DNA of 64,000 bases from Glandiceps talaboti. Taxonomy: Eukaryota > Hemichordata > Enteropneusta > Spengelidae. Positions 30,273 to 42,000 of this stretch are shown here, piece by piece. The stretch spans positions 5,010,001-5,074,000 of the forward strand of contig NC_135561.1 in NCBI RefSeq assembly GCF_964340395.1. Direction: 5' to 3'. A model generated the notes under the pieces. The model was not told the origin of the DNA. It searched no databases and saw nothing but the letters and a program-made list of their open reading frames with translations. Within the stretch, counting starts at the first letter, position 1; the number at the start of each line of letters is the position of its first letter. The translations under genes and the position numbers were made by a program.

Positions 30273-30410
30273 CGTGCGTGCGCGGCGCACGTGCGTGCGT
30301 GCATTTGTATACATGTATGTATGTGTGTGTACACTTGCATGTATATGCGTACATGTGTGCACGCGCGTGTATGTGTGTGCGCGCGCGTGCGTGTGGGCGT
30401 TTACGTACGT
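30213..30410. repeat. (GT)n with GC-rich alternating purine-pyrimidine extension
   Basis: (GT)n to 30268, then about 140 bp of GC/GT/GTAT alternation including gcgcggcgcacgtgcgtgcg and gtgcgcgcgcgtgcgtg. A strong Z-DNA-type sequence. Confidence 0.93.
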
Positions 30411-33400
30411 TTGTGCTGAAGATAAATATTTAATCGTAGTATGGGTAAATAGATATCTTAAAATTTTGCTGTTACTTTGTTCATGAAAATTCAAATCCAT
30501 TCTGAGTTAAGATTAAGAGGAAAATCTAGGGTCACCGCAGAAATTTATGAAAAAGAGGTCAAATGATATCAAACAAAATCCAATGTAGTACCGATTACTG
30601 TAGTACATCTGGCAAATAAAATATTGTTGCTTTCCTTGAAAACAAGGCGGTAAAATGACCGGGGACAAGCTTTCCGATATATAGCAAAGTGTCCCAACGC
30701 TTTCTACTTTAAACCTGTACAATTAAGTATTTGTATTGCTGATACGTACTTGTGCCTTATTTCTAAGATGGCGTATCGCAATAACTCGACACACGGCGTA
30801 GCTATCTAACAAAAGACAAATGAAAGCACACACATTATACTTAGAAGCAGACTTGGGTAATCCCATCGACTTGAACACGACTAACCCCTGGTGTAAATAG
30901 AAATGTTATGGCCATATTGTTGTCTTTGATGTGATGTTAAATCAACAGGATGCAGCCGCCATTCTATATGGAAAAATAATTTTTTAGAACACTTCATTTC
31001 AGAATGTATACACTTGGTATATCCAGTGTCCACTCCATGGCCCTGTGTTCTCTGCATTGTGTTGGTTGTCTTACAATAAACGTGTTAATATGATAGGAAC
31101 CGAATCGGCTTTCTAAAGGTAATAGGTCGAAAGATATGTGGCCGTCTGGACACCCTCTCAACATATACTGATTTAATCACAGAGTGGTGTCGGCGATGTT
31201 CAAAACCCTGCCGTCTGTTTAGAAGCTTTTGGCCAAATTTAATTGCCATGAAACGGTACGAACAATGATTTTGAAGGTTAGTCGTAATTAGCCCATCTTG
31301 TTATCTTCCGTTGTACACTATTAGCAGTGAATTACACCTAACATTGGCCGTTTGTTATCACATTTTAGACAGTGTTCACGTTTATGGCTGTACACAGGAA
31401 AGACGCTAGCATTGTTGATGGTGATAATGGCGTGTGGCCTCTGATGATATAAGTTTGATCTAATGGCGTTTGGAGCGTCTGTATCTTTAACAACTATATG
31501 TATATGCTTTTTTTTGAGAGATCACCACCGTCGTCATAGTGACGAATAATCTAGACGTGTACAAATCACACTTAAATCATGTAGATTTGCTGTACTTTTA
31601 ATCCGGTAAACTGAAAGAAGCAAAGAAACTATGTAATAGTCATAGATCTATCAGTGAGACATCAATGATTAGGTGAAAACGTACAATTACACTGTCATTT
31701 GCTTGTATTTACCACATTTTGAACAACATAATAAATATCCCCTGTGTCCCCGGGTCGCCACGACGGATTGATAGTCACTTTGGTATATAATGTTCTCTTC
31801 ACACTATTCGCCACGCATGGTTTAACGTATGCATGGCAATAGAGTTTACTCGATAGTGGACAGTTTTGTGTTTATAGGTTGAGAATGAAACCTGTATTAA
31901 TGTAATCATAACGATCAAAATACGTCGTATAATTGTCTGCTTAAATCCTAATTTAGTACATGTTTGTAGTATATCCATGCTAACCAATAAACTAAAATAC
32001 TAGTTTTCCATGTGAAGAGTTTTTAGAGAAGTTCTCTCGTCAGTGTCGGTGAAAGAGTCATTCACCATACATACACACGTATATCGAAAGCAGTAATAGC
32101 TACTGAAGTGGGGGAGGGCTATGGTGTGCTACATCGCTATCATTATTTTTCATATTTATTCTGTCATATATGGTGTAAAGCTGCACACTCAGGTTTGCTA
32201 GTACCGTAGATGATACAATATACAGTGCAACATTAAAAGAAATTCGTTACACCAGACACGCTTGTCTCCAAATTCTTCAGTTGTAGCTCGGAGAATCTTG
32301 TAGCGGTGTAACAACAGGTCTTTGTCTCTTAAAATACTAAAAAGTGTATCAATATTACATGTACATTCTCGCAAACCAGAGTTATTATTTCTACCACTGC
32401 CGTAAAACAGGCCGTGGTTTGCGACGATGTACATGTAAGGGTTATGAGTTTTGACGTTAAGGATCCCATCCCTCCTTGACAGGATTACATGGGCAGTTAA
32501 TTCCGGGGTGGAGGTGTCTTTTGTTGAAGTAGAGTATTGGTCCTCGAAATACCTGTAAGAAACGTAATGCCACCATCTCAAAAGTGACTGCGGACAGATA
32601 CTGTTGAGAAAAAAAGGGGCGGTAAATAAATTAAACGATACCTTATTCTCCATCTGTTATCATTAGATGGCGACGAAATTGTGTAGCCTAAAGTGTATGA
32701 CTTGGCTCTCAATAAACCACAACCGCCAAGTATTACAGTGATGTATGTGAGATACACATACATGGTGGTTGTATATACCAGCTGTATGACATGCATGGAT
32801 GGTCAATTTCGTGCAGCAGTTACGCTATAATAATGATTAATACTTGGCATGGAAGACCCGTCGAATAAAGTCCAGTAAAAGCGTAACGACACCCTTTTTT
32901 CTCACAAAAATGTACAAACAATCTTTGAGATACAATCAGTGGATATTCTAGTGTGGTCATTAATATATGTCACTGCAGAAGTCGACAATATATGAATAAA
33001 AAAGTTCAGAAAAAAAAGTCATGACTTTAAACGAATGATGCATGGTGATAAAATCAGCGGATTTCCGGCGACTCAACATCTGCTTTAGTTCCGTATAGCT
33101 AGAGGCCTCGACTATACAATGTCATGTAGTCTTCAAAATGATACAAACATATACACAGGACGTTTTTAAGTGTTACATTTTGTATTATGATCATAGACTT
33201 TGGAAAGACGTCTATATTATGGTAGTTATGTAGTTCTACTCTACCATAGTTTCATTGTTTTTAATTTCAATGGGTAGGTGTAAATTTACCATTTGTTTGA
33301 AATATGTTGACTACGTACTTGACCGGCTTGTCGCATTTTCGCTACGACTTAACATTCACCCGGTGACCGCACCCCACATACATGTATGCGACCACGTTGT

Positions 33401-33745
33401 TCAAGTTAAAGTTATGTTGTTAAAAACTAAGTAAATTTCTGTGCGGTATACTTTAAATTTAGATTGTATATAGTCGATATGACTGGATATTTTACATAAT
33501 GTTCGTACTGCCCAGTAACAGTTGCTAAATTATTAATTTCTTGTCTGACTTTGAAAATAGCATACTAATTACTTGGCATTTGTTGTAGTGATATTGAGTA
33601 CACCAATGTTACCACCTTTAACAATGGAATAACTTGTACTCAATTTCAAGAAAGACTCAGATAAAAAACACGTGCACATACAAGCGTGAATACTGCAGAC
33701 AAAAAACGCATACAAAATCATATCTCACACCTGATAGTAATCTGA

Positions 33746-33748
<3 letters not shown>
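30411..33748. other. Intergenic, no gene recognised
   Basis: Contains one longer minus-strand open frame (32198-32653, listed separately). Otherwise unique sequence without recognisable features. Confidence 0.65.
32198..32653 (-). CDS. Hypothetical ORF or possible exon, 151 codons
   Basis: The longest open frame in the right-hand 38 kb not made of simple repeat. I do not recognise the product. Composition is not low-complexity (for example HNPYMYIVANHGLFYGSG and RYKILRATTEEFGDKRVW). A plausible acceptor, gtttcttacag, lies on the minus strand at about 32555, so the coding part could be an exon from 32554 down to the stop at 32198. No partner exon or promoter is evident, so it may be a chance frame. 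Confidence 0.18.
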   Translation of the reverse strand: MENKVSFNLFTAPFFLNSICPQSLLRWWHYVSYRYFEDQYSTSTKDTSTPELTAHVILSRRDGILNVKTHNPYMYIVANHGLFYGSGRNNNSGLRECTCNIDTLFSILRDKDLLLHRYKILRATTEEFGDKRVWCNEFLLMLHCILYHLRY

Positions 33749-33837
<89 letters not shown>

Positions 33838-34001
33838 ACCTGGTCTCTGTCTGCATGTATGTATGTATGTATGTATGTGTGTATGTATGTATGTATGTAT
33901 GTATGTATGTATGTATGTATGTATGTATGTATGTATGTATGTATGTATGTATGTATGTATGTATGTATGTATGTATGTATGTATGTATGTATGTATGTAT
34001 G
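33749..34001. repeat. (CG)n-(CA)n followed by (ATGT)n
   Basis: cgcgcgcg at 33749-33756, (CA)n to about 33839 with one CT interruption, a short spacer, then about 37 ATGT units (33854-34001). Confidence 0.97.
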
Positions 34002-34114
34002 CCTCTCTTCGTCTGTCTTTCTCCCCTCGCCCTGTGTCTCTATGTCTGCCAGACTGCCTCCCCCCTTTCTCAATCTCCATTCTCCCCCTAATATGCCCTG
34101 ACCACTACACTATA

Positions 34115-34116
<2 letters not shown>

Positions 34117-34181
<65 letters not shown>
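34117..34181. repeat. (TA)n microsatellite
   Basis: About 32 AT units followed by three TTTA units. Confidence 0.97.
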
Positions 34182-34184
<3 letters not shown>

Positions 34185-34809
34185 TTATTTATACAATAGG
34201 TGAAACCATGGATGTATTAGGGAGATCCATGTTGAAACAGAAGCGACATTTTCATCTTTGTCACGACCACACTCTATTTTTAGCAACTACATGTGTATAG
34301 ATCACTCAGCCAAGTATAGAGCTGGCCACGATATACGTCAATTACAGACACGCGACAGTCCGTACACTTCCATATATCACGTACGTTCACACATTAAACA
34401 TTGATAATAGAGAAAGGACCCATTGCCACAGTCACCAAGACGATTTGATACTCATTACAACCAAGTACAGTCAGGGCATATATAAAACCATAGACGTAAC
34501 TCACTATGTTGGTGGCGTCATGACGCCTTTCCGTTTTAATTCATTCCTGGCAGACCCCATCAACTTTTGAATAGGCTAGGGTCGATCGCGCTTGGGAAAG
34601 CATGTTCATAATGGGCATGGGACAGATCAGAGAAAAATGAAAGCTGAAAGATTTAGTGCCCCTGATAAATCACGTGTTTGTTAATAGCCATGATTTACAC
34701 TATGACATTGTATGACAGTAGATAATTATATCCTTTTATGATTATACCGACGCGTTAATCAACGAGAAATACTATGCTGTGCGATACCACCTGTTGATAT
34801 GGGTATACA
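34182..34809. other. Intergenic, nothing recognised
   Basis: Unique sequence; no gene or repeat seen. Confidence 0.65.
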
Positions 34810-35335
34810 AAAACTTGGTTTGACATAGCATAGACTGGAAGTATACATGAAATAAACAAGCATTGAAAAAAAAACATATTCCGGGCACACAACAATTAGA
34901 CACATTACAAGCTTTAATGTGAAATAAACATGAAATATACAAACACAAACAACAAATTCGACAAGCACCGAACACAGTTTACTATCACGGACACCCTTCG
35001 ATTGGAACTTTAAAGTGAAATAACCATGCAATGCAAATACTGACTTCTTCTGGATACATGTAGACTATAGACATATTTCAAATTTTATTATGAAATATAA
35101 AAAAAAACATCAACAAGCTAAGACTTCTTGTTCAAGTACAAGCTGTAAGATGAATAACATGCTTCAAAGTGAAATGTACTAACATCATCAAAACTTATTA
35201 TTTTTGGCACACACTGATTAAATGTGAAACCGACAAACGTCGATCAAAACTTCTTATTTCATAGCATACGTCGATTAGATGCACAGATTTCAAGCCATGA
35301 AATGTACAACAACTTCCTATTTGGGGCATGTATTA
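34810..35335 (+). repeat. Degenerate 55-90-bp minisatellite leading into the duplicated block
   Basis: About eight diverged units, each around aacttcttattt..gcatac..cgatta...acaa...tgaaatg(t)acaa. The clearest are at 35123, 35192, 35248 and 35311. The last unit runs into the 582-bp duplicated block. Confidence 0.65.
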
Positions 35336-35912
35336 CTACTGATCTTCGCACACAGCTGATAGACCAAGTAATAACGCCCGAATCACTCTCATATCTCATA
35401 TCCGACTCAACTTCTGTATGTACGTACCAGGATCACACTTGAACTTTAAAGGGAATTAGCTCAGACTACACAGTTTGTGTGTAAATCTACACTCGAGACG
35501 AAGGCAAACACCCAGCATAGTGCCTCGTTCATTGACTTCCCGCGAAGCCAAGTCCTCTTGCCAAATCTGAGCTGAAGTGCCTGTCTCAGTGTGCTTTATT
35601 GTGACGTCCTTAAAGTCTAAATATACATAACGCATGGCCAATGGCCAAATAATTAATGCACTCCATATAGAGTTTTCATGGGCGTTATAATACCCTAAAA
35701 GTAATTTTAAAACATTGATGAATGATCACTATGAATCCTAGATATTTATGAAATGCAGACTGTCGTCTCATGTATTCGAGTATGCTTGGAATCCTGTGTG
35801 GTCTAAATCCAATATCCTTGAGACAGTCTATTGACCTTTCAGTCAAACTAGGCCATGCGATGTTGTTAAAATATTCAGTTTACTGAAAATATAAATATGT
35901 CATCTGTGACAC
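35331..35912 (+). mobile_element. 582-bp exact duplicate, copy 1
   Basis: Identical at every position I compared to 38441-39022. The 3' end carries three inverted repeats: ttgac/gtcaa (35831-35846), ttcagt/actgaa (35874-35887) and tgtca/tgaca (35898-35911), the last ending one base before identity stops. Non-coding; the 61-codon minus frame is probably chance. Likely a non-autonomous element or recent duplication. Confidence 0.7.
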
Positions 35913-38301
35913 TTTCCCCTCTTTCCAAAATTTGTAACGCCCTCGTTACAGACTAAAATATCTAAAAAATAATTTACCCTTCATAAATGAAAATTGAAAA
36001 GTCTTAGAATTAATTAATGCTGTTTCGTATGAAGTGTTAGAAATGTAAAATTTATACGACCCTTGAAAACTAAGATTGCTAAAATCTCAAATTCCGAACC
36101 AGATATACTTGTTTCGTCAACATGTACTTTAATGAATAAATGACATCAAAGAGAGACATCACAGATAATTAGAAAATTGAATCGTAGAATAATTATATCC
36201 TGAGTTGGCTATTGAATTGTGTACTTCTCAATCACATCACAAACATACGTTCGACTGGCCAGTCTTTTTCAATCATTCACACAATCATACTGATAGATAT
36301 GACCATCCATAACGTACTGTTCGGGCCCCCTCTATTTTCATTAACACTACCAGACAAGTACAGTCATCAATAGAATTCTCAGGTCTAAAGAACTTTGCTA
36401 GGAATTTTATATTTGCAGCATTTGAAAGTTGAACATAAAGAAATATAAATAGAAGAATGTTCTAATGTTGACCAAGTTATACCCGATTCATCGTGTCCAT
36501 TACTAAATTATAACATAAGTATTCCTATCTGAAAAGAATGTAGGTATCTGTCTCGTAAAATCAAAGGATGACATTAAATATCTATGCTATGAATAAATAT
36601 TAACTCTTAAATATTTCATCACGCCAATATTGAAAATTGTCACTGACAAATGGTCAGCATGCCATATTCGTGATCATATTCCAAATTGAATCTTTAACTG
36701 CAGACGAAATCAATATTATGAAAAATGGTGTAGCATAAAAGTGTGTGTCAGTGACGTCGTCTTTGTTTAGTGAAGTCAAAATTAACCAGTCAATGTTATT
36801 CAAGTAATCTAAGTCTAGTAACTTGTGATTTCACCCTGATATCAGCTATCAAGAACACTGACCTAAATGTATTGTCTTACAGCTATCCTTAAGTTACACT
36901 AACTAATCAGCTGTTACAGTCATCAAGAGAAGTCAGTTGCGCCAACACCATCATTGTCGTGTAAGAAACCCTACGTCATTATTTAAACATTACAGGCATC
37001 TTAGCTGTTCATCCATGTTTAAAATTTGACATCTTCAGTATGTTAACGACTTATACAGAACTATTAAGACCATTAATATTAATCCAATAAGTCAATTTAG
37101 TTTTCATTACAAGTAACCTGATTGACCATAAGTAGGTTGGTAATTTTCTCATTGCAATTCAATATACCCTTTGAATCAATACCACTAGAAATTATGCACG
37201 CAGCTCAAGTGATAATGGTCCTTTCTGAGGAATTTCATAAATTCTTGCGGAATTTGAAAGGAAATTTGTATAGACAATAACACAGCTCATTTCGGTCGGA
37301 TCTCTGTTTTACACTCAAATTTTGAAAATCAAATATTTATCTTGTACTGCAGATTCAATAAAATACTATATCAACATGGTTCCTTCCTTTACTGTAGGAA
37401 CTTTAAATCACACAGTCCGACTCAACGTGTGAGCAACGCATTTCTGTAGCGTTTTCGGCTCACAATAACTCAGAGTCAATAAAACTTCGAGGAGTTTCCA
37501 ATACTCCATACTTCAAGAAATATCCTTATTAAAACTAAAATTTTCTCCATAGAAAAATCAATAATATTCTTTCTGCTTGTACGCGACCGTTGAGATGTAA
37601 AACAGCATCACTGAAATGGTTGTGATAGGAAAATAGATTTCAAGAATTGTTCGTCGTCAAACTAAATCGAGCATACAATTATTATTTCTTACACATGTCT
37701 CTCATGATTAGCTTTGTACACACAGTAACAAACTCGCTGATCGTGAATAGAAATGAATTGAACAATAATAATAATGTCAATCTTTAAAAAAAGTTTTACT
37801 ACCGTATGATTAATGAGTTCTTTGTCCATCAAAAGTCTCAAATATGTATTTCACATGCAAACTGCTGCGTTCTGGATAAGCGTCCGATATTATTTTTGAA
37901 ATTAAACTGTTCTTTAACTACTCGTCCTTGTAGCAATCGAATGTCAGTTGGTCGCGTTGATGGCTTCACTTCAAAGTTTGTCATAGTTATTTAAAAGTCG
38001 ACGCTTTCCGGCACATTCTCTCCTTCTGCAATTTTATATTCCGTTACTGCGATGTTATCAGTTCTAGTTCGTGTAGGATTCCCATCATTGGAACATAATC
38101 GTTAAAGTTTCCTTTCGAAAAGTTCTTGAATCTTCTCCGATCCGCATCCCTTTTTGTACAAACTTTTTCTTCTCATGCATCATTGTTTCTTCGTTACAGT
38201 GTTAATTTGTTTTACTCACCCAGTGGGGTTGTGTTTTTCTTCTTAAAGGTTGTCGGTAAGTCTTCGTAAGGTTCAAACTTGGTTCATTATACACACAAAT
38301 G
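35913..38301. other. Intergenic, nothing recognised
   Basis: Unique AT-rich sequence between the two duplicate blocks. No long open frame. Confidence 0.65.
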
Positions 38302-38450
38302 GTTGTTCAAGCCCTGGATCTCCATCAATATTACTTTCTGTTGTTCAAGCCCCGGATCGCCACCAATATTACTACTGTTGTTCAAGCCCCGGGTCGCCAT
38401 CAATATTACTACTGTTGTTCAAGCCCCGGATCGCCACCAATATTACTACT
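38302..38450 (+). repeat. 37-bp tandem repeat, four copies
   Basis: Units at 38302 (38 bp), 38340, 38377 and 38414 read gttgttcaagccccggatcg then ccaccaatattactact. The last ten bases of the last unit are the first ten of the 582-bp block. GTTCAAGCC fits a B-box core. Confidence 0.93.
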
Positions 38451-39022
38451 GATCTTCGCACACAGCTGATAGACCAAGTAATAACGCCCGAATCACTCTC
38501 ATATCTCATATCCGACTCAACTTCTGTATGTACGTACCAGGATCACACTTGAACTTTAAAGGGAATTAGCTCAGACTACACAGTTTGTGTGTAAATCTAC
38601 ACTCGAGACGAAGGCAAACACCCAGCATAGTGCCTCGTTCATTGACTTCCCGCGAAGCCAAGTCCTCTTGCCAAATCTGAGCTGAAGTGCCTGTCTCAGT
38701 GTGCTTTATTGTGACGTCCTTAAAGTCTAAATATACATAACGCATGGCCAATGGCCAAATAATTAATGCACTCCATATAGAGTTTTCATGGGCGTTATAA
38801 TACCCTAAAAGTAATTTTAAAACATTGATGAATGATCACTATGAATCCTAGATATTTATGAAATGCAGACTGTCGTCTCATGTATTCGAGTATGCTTGGA
38901 ATCCTGTGTGGTCTAAATCCAATATCCTTGAGACAGTCTATTGACCTTTCAGTCAAACTAGGCCATGCGATGTTGTTAAAATATTCAGTTTACTGAAAAT
39001 ATAAATATGTCATCTGTGACAC
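38441..39022 (+). mobile_element. 582-bp exact duplicate, copy 2
   Basis: Same sequence as 35331-35912 at an offset of 3110 bp. Flanks differ on both sides, so this is a bounded unit. Terminal hairpins at 38984-38997 and 39008-39021. Confidence 0.7.
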
Positions 39023-42000
39023 ATGCACCAATTAGATACATTTCAAGATTTGATCTGAACATAGGCCATCCATTGGTGGAGGGTCTGTGATCTGAACTAG
39101 ACCGTAAAGGAGACACATTAAGTATTAAACACCCATAACGACTTCCGTACATACACTAAATCCAAACTTGTTATGTATCGGATGTGCTTGGTCGATTTCA
39201 CCTCCTCGTAATGTGCCATATCCGTCAAGAACACAAACGACGTACACGTGCCTGCTCTTTACTTTCTTTTAGCAGTACATACATAGTTCAAGTTGGTGAT
39301 GATATGTACTAAATTAGGGTTCAAAGATCTTGGCAAAATACAAACAAAAACCGTCATTATTTTGATAATTCAAAAACGTGACTGGGCCCAAAAACATCGT
39401 GCATGTGCAACTTAATGATTCCGCCATTTCCAACGTCAAGGTACAATGGGGTGTGCATGACTGCTAAGAACAATTATGCACAATTAGTTATTTAGCCCTT
39501 GATTCGGTACACGTGCTCGGTGAAAGCATAGCAGTGGCGAAGGTGAGCAATCATGCATACAAATATAAGATGAATAGAGTTCGAACTCTCCTCGGTTTCC
39601 TGTTGTTTCAGTTTTGCAAGGAGAGACCATTATAGCCTTCTGAAAGCCTCACAGCCATTTCAAGGCTGTCTACGCTTTTATACTTTATTATAGTCGAGTA
39701 CCGGTAAATGTGGATGGTCACTAACGGTGAAGGTCTCCTCGTTCATCCAGATGGTTATATTAGTTTAGACATTTTTTTTTTCAAAAGTAAAACTACAATG
39801 AAATCGTTTATCGAAGCCCAAAGACTCGGCCATGACGTCATTCCTTGAAGCAAATTCTGATTGGCGATTTCCTCGATGAATGTATCATTTGGCGAGTGCA
39901 CAATTTATTTATCACTCTAATAAAGTGAACAAGAAAACAAATAATTGTCTTGCACAAAGTAAAACAGTGATATACTTCACTTTCATTTTTTTAAATTTCC
40001 TTTGTGTGTTTTTATGGGTGTCGCGTATATAACACGTGTCGTACCTTATTTGTCTGAAAATCATGCACCTTTCAAAGTTTAATTAGATGACATCATACGC
40101 AATTATAATAAAATACAAAGTATTTAAACACATTTTAGTCAATTTGTTTTCGACTTTAGTTGACTTAAATCATTATGAGCACTATGGACACAAAATGTGT
40201 GCATTGTAAACTCTAAGAAGAGTGCCATTTTCCTTGGCAAGTATGTGAAGAAGACCATACTCGTGCAACGAAAAGGTCTGGTGTTTTCACAAGGATGCTT
40301 GCGACTTTCAATTTTCTTTTTACCAGTTCTTTATCCGACATTGTTTTTTTGGCAACGACTATTTTTCATGATCACGAGGCGAGTTGTACAACACATTGGC
40401 AATTGGCGTGCCCTACGACAGCGAGCAATGAATAGGTACGTGTATCGTACGTTCAAAGACACATTCCGCCCACATGCTTTTTACAGTACCCCCCCCCCCC
40501 TTTGCCTTATTAAGTTATGTAGTTTTGATACACATTTTATATCTTGATAAATACTTACATACCAATAATCTACTATTACATTCATATCCATGTATACGTT
40601 CACAAGTTTACTCATGTTAAGTTTCTCGATGATTCTGGTGTCTATGACAACGTATTGTGTACCGGATTATGTGGTCTAAATCCATTGCTACATATTTCAA
40701 TGGTTACTACCATGGTGGCGCTACCATTCTACCGTGATGGTTGAGTGTGTTTCAGTAATCAAGATAGGGTTACATACTATGAAAGGAAAATAACGGAAAC
40801 AAAGTTAAGATTTTGACTGTATCCTCAGGTATACATGTACAATGTATACGATGCAGAACAGACGTTGGTTACAATAATCTGAATATACAGTACGTTGAAT
40901 TGTGTTGTTTCCCAATCTTGTAAAGGAGCGACTAGAGATTGGTATAATGTTGCTTTGTCCGCATGCATTTAATTATCCGTGTACTGTTTATATATATTTC
41001 CAGAATACTGGTAGTGTTGATGAACGCCTTTCAGAGAAAGTACATGGTTTGTTTGATGGCATGGTGTTTGAAACAGACAAGTGAATGAAAGACGAGGTGC
41101 AGTGAATGAAAGACATGTTTGTGGAAACACCGGCCATGGCCACCTATGAACTGTAACATGTTCAGGGAAGACCGTAAACAAAGGCACGTGTATCACCCTT
41201 ATAGGTTAAAAACGATGACGTACTGTCTCAGACCACCACGTTGTTTGGTGGTCCCAGGTTCTGTTTTGTCAACGTTTTTCTTTGAAATCGTAGATGTTGC
41301 CTTTATTTTCATTTTGTTAGATGTAGTTGTTGCTTTTCAGGCAAACATCTTGTCGGACACCCCGAAGCTGAAGATAGACATGTTCAGTCTCCATATTACC
41401 AAGTACTCGAGTTTATCTAGATGGATGACATATATGTTGCGTGCCGTAACAGTGATAGCAGTGTTTGCTTTACAGTCGCCATGTGCTATTTCAAACACGT
41501 GTATCAGTCATAATACCACGTAGTCCCTGACAACCGATCAATGCGACCTGGTTTGAGAGTGATGTTGTATATCTGTCATTATATTAATCGTCAAAATTTT
41601 CATTTTTTTTTCAAATATGATAAAGAAATAAAACGCTTTCTGCATCATCAAGACTTCATTTATTTATCAGATATGTCAATTGTTTTGGTGTTATATGGGG
41701 AAAATGTATTTGGCAGATATATGAATCCTGTCAAAGCTTGAGGCTTTGTCGTGGTTGTACAAATAGTCCCTAACAGAGTCATTTGGTAATGAACGGTTTT
41801 ATAAACGTTGTTTGTAACGTTTAGCCATGACGTTTAAGGAGCACCTGCCTCTATATAGTTAATTGTGTTTACTGAGTGAGATATAACCTTTCACTTCGCA
41901 CACTTTTCTTCTAATTATTGTGGATATAGTTTGAATATGTAGGTCACGGTTAAAGCCCTAGGGTGTGGCATTGAGAGATTTATACTTGGTGTTCGACAAA

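Noticed and set aside
35451-35499. tRNA-like A box (gggaattagctcag) with a weak B-box-like actcgagac in the 582-bp block
   Set aside because: Spacing of 34 bp is shorter than in tRNAs and the second box has two mismatches; not enough to call a tRNA or SINE head.
38566-38751. 61-codon frame conserved in both 582-bp duplicates (also 35456-35641)
   Set aside because: Conservation is trivial because the DNA is identical; the frame itself has no recognisable product.
41231-41253. Hairpin gaccacca/tggtggtc
   Set aside because: Only 8 bp, single occurrence; expected by chance at this scale.
41119-41523. 134-codon frame with hydrophobic stretches
   Set aside because: AT-rich sequence read as hydrophobic residues; no similarity or exon signals that I can see.
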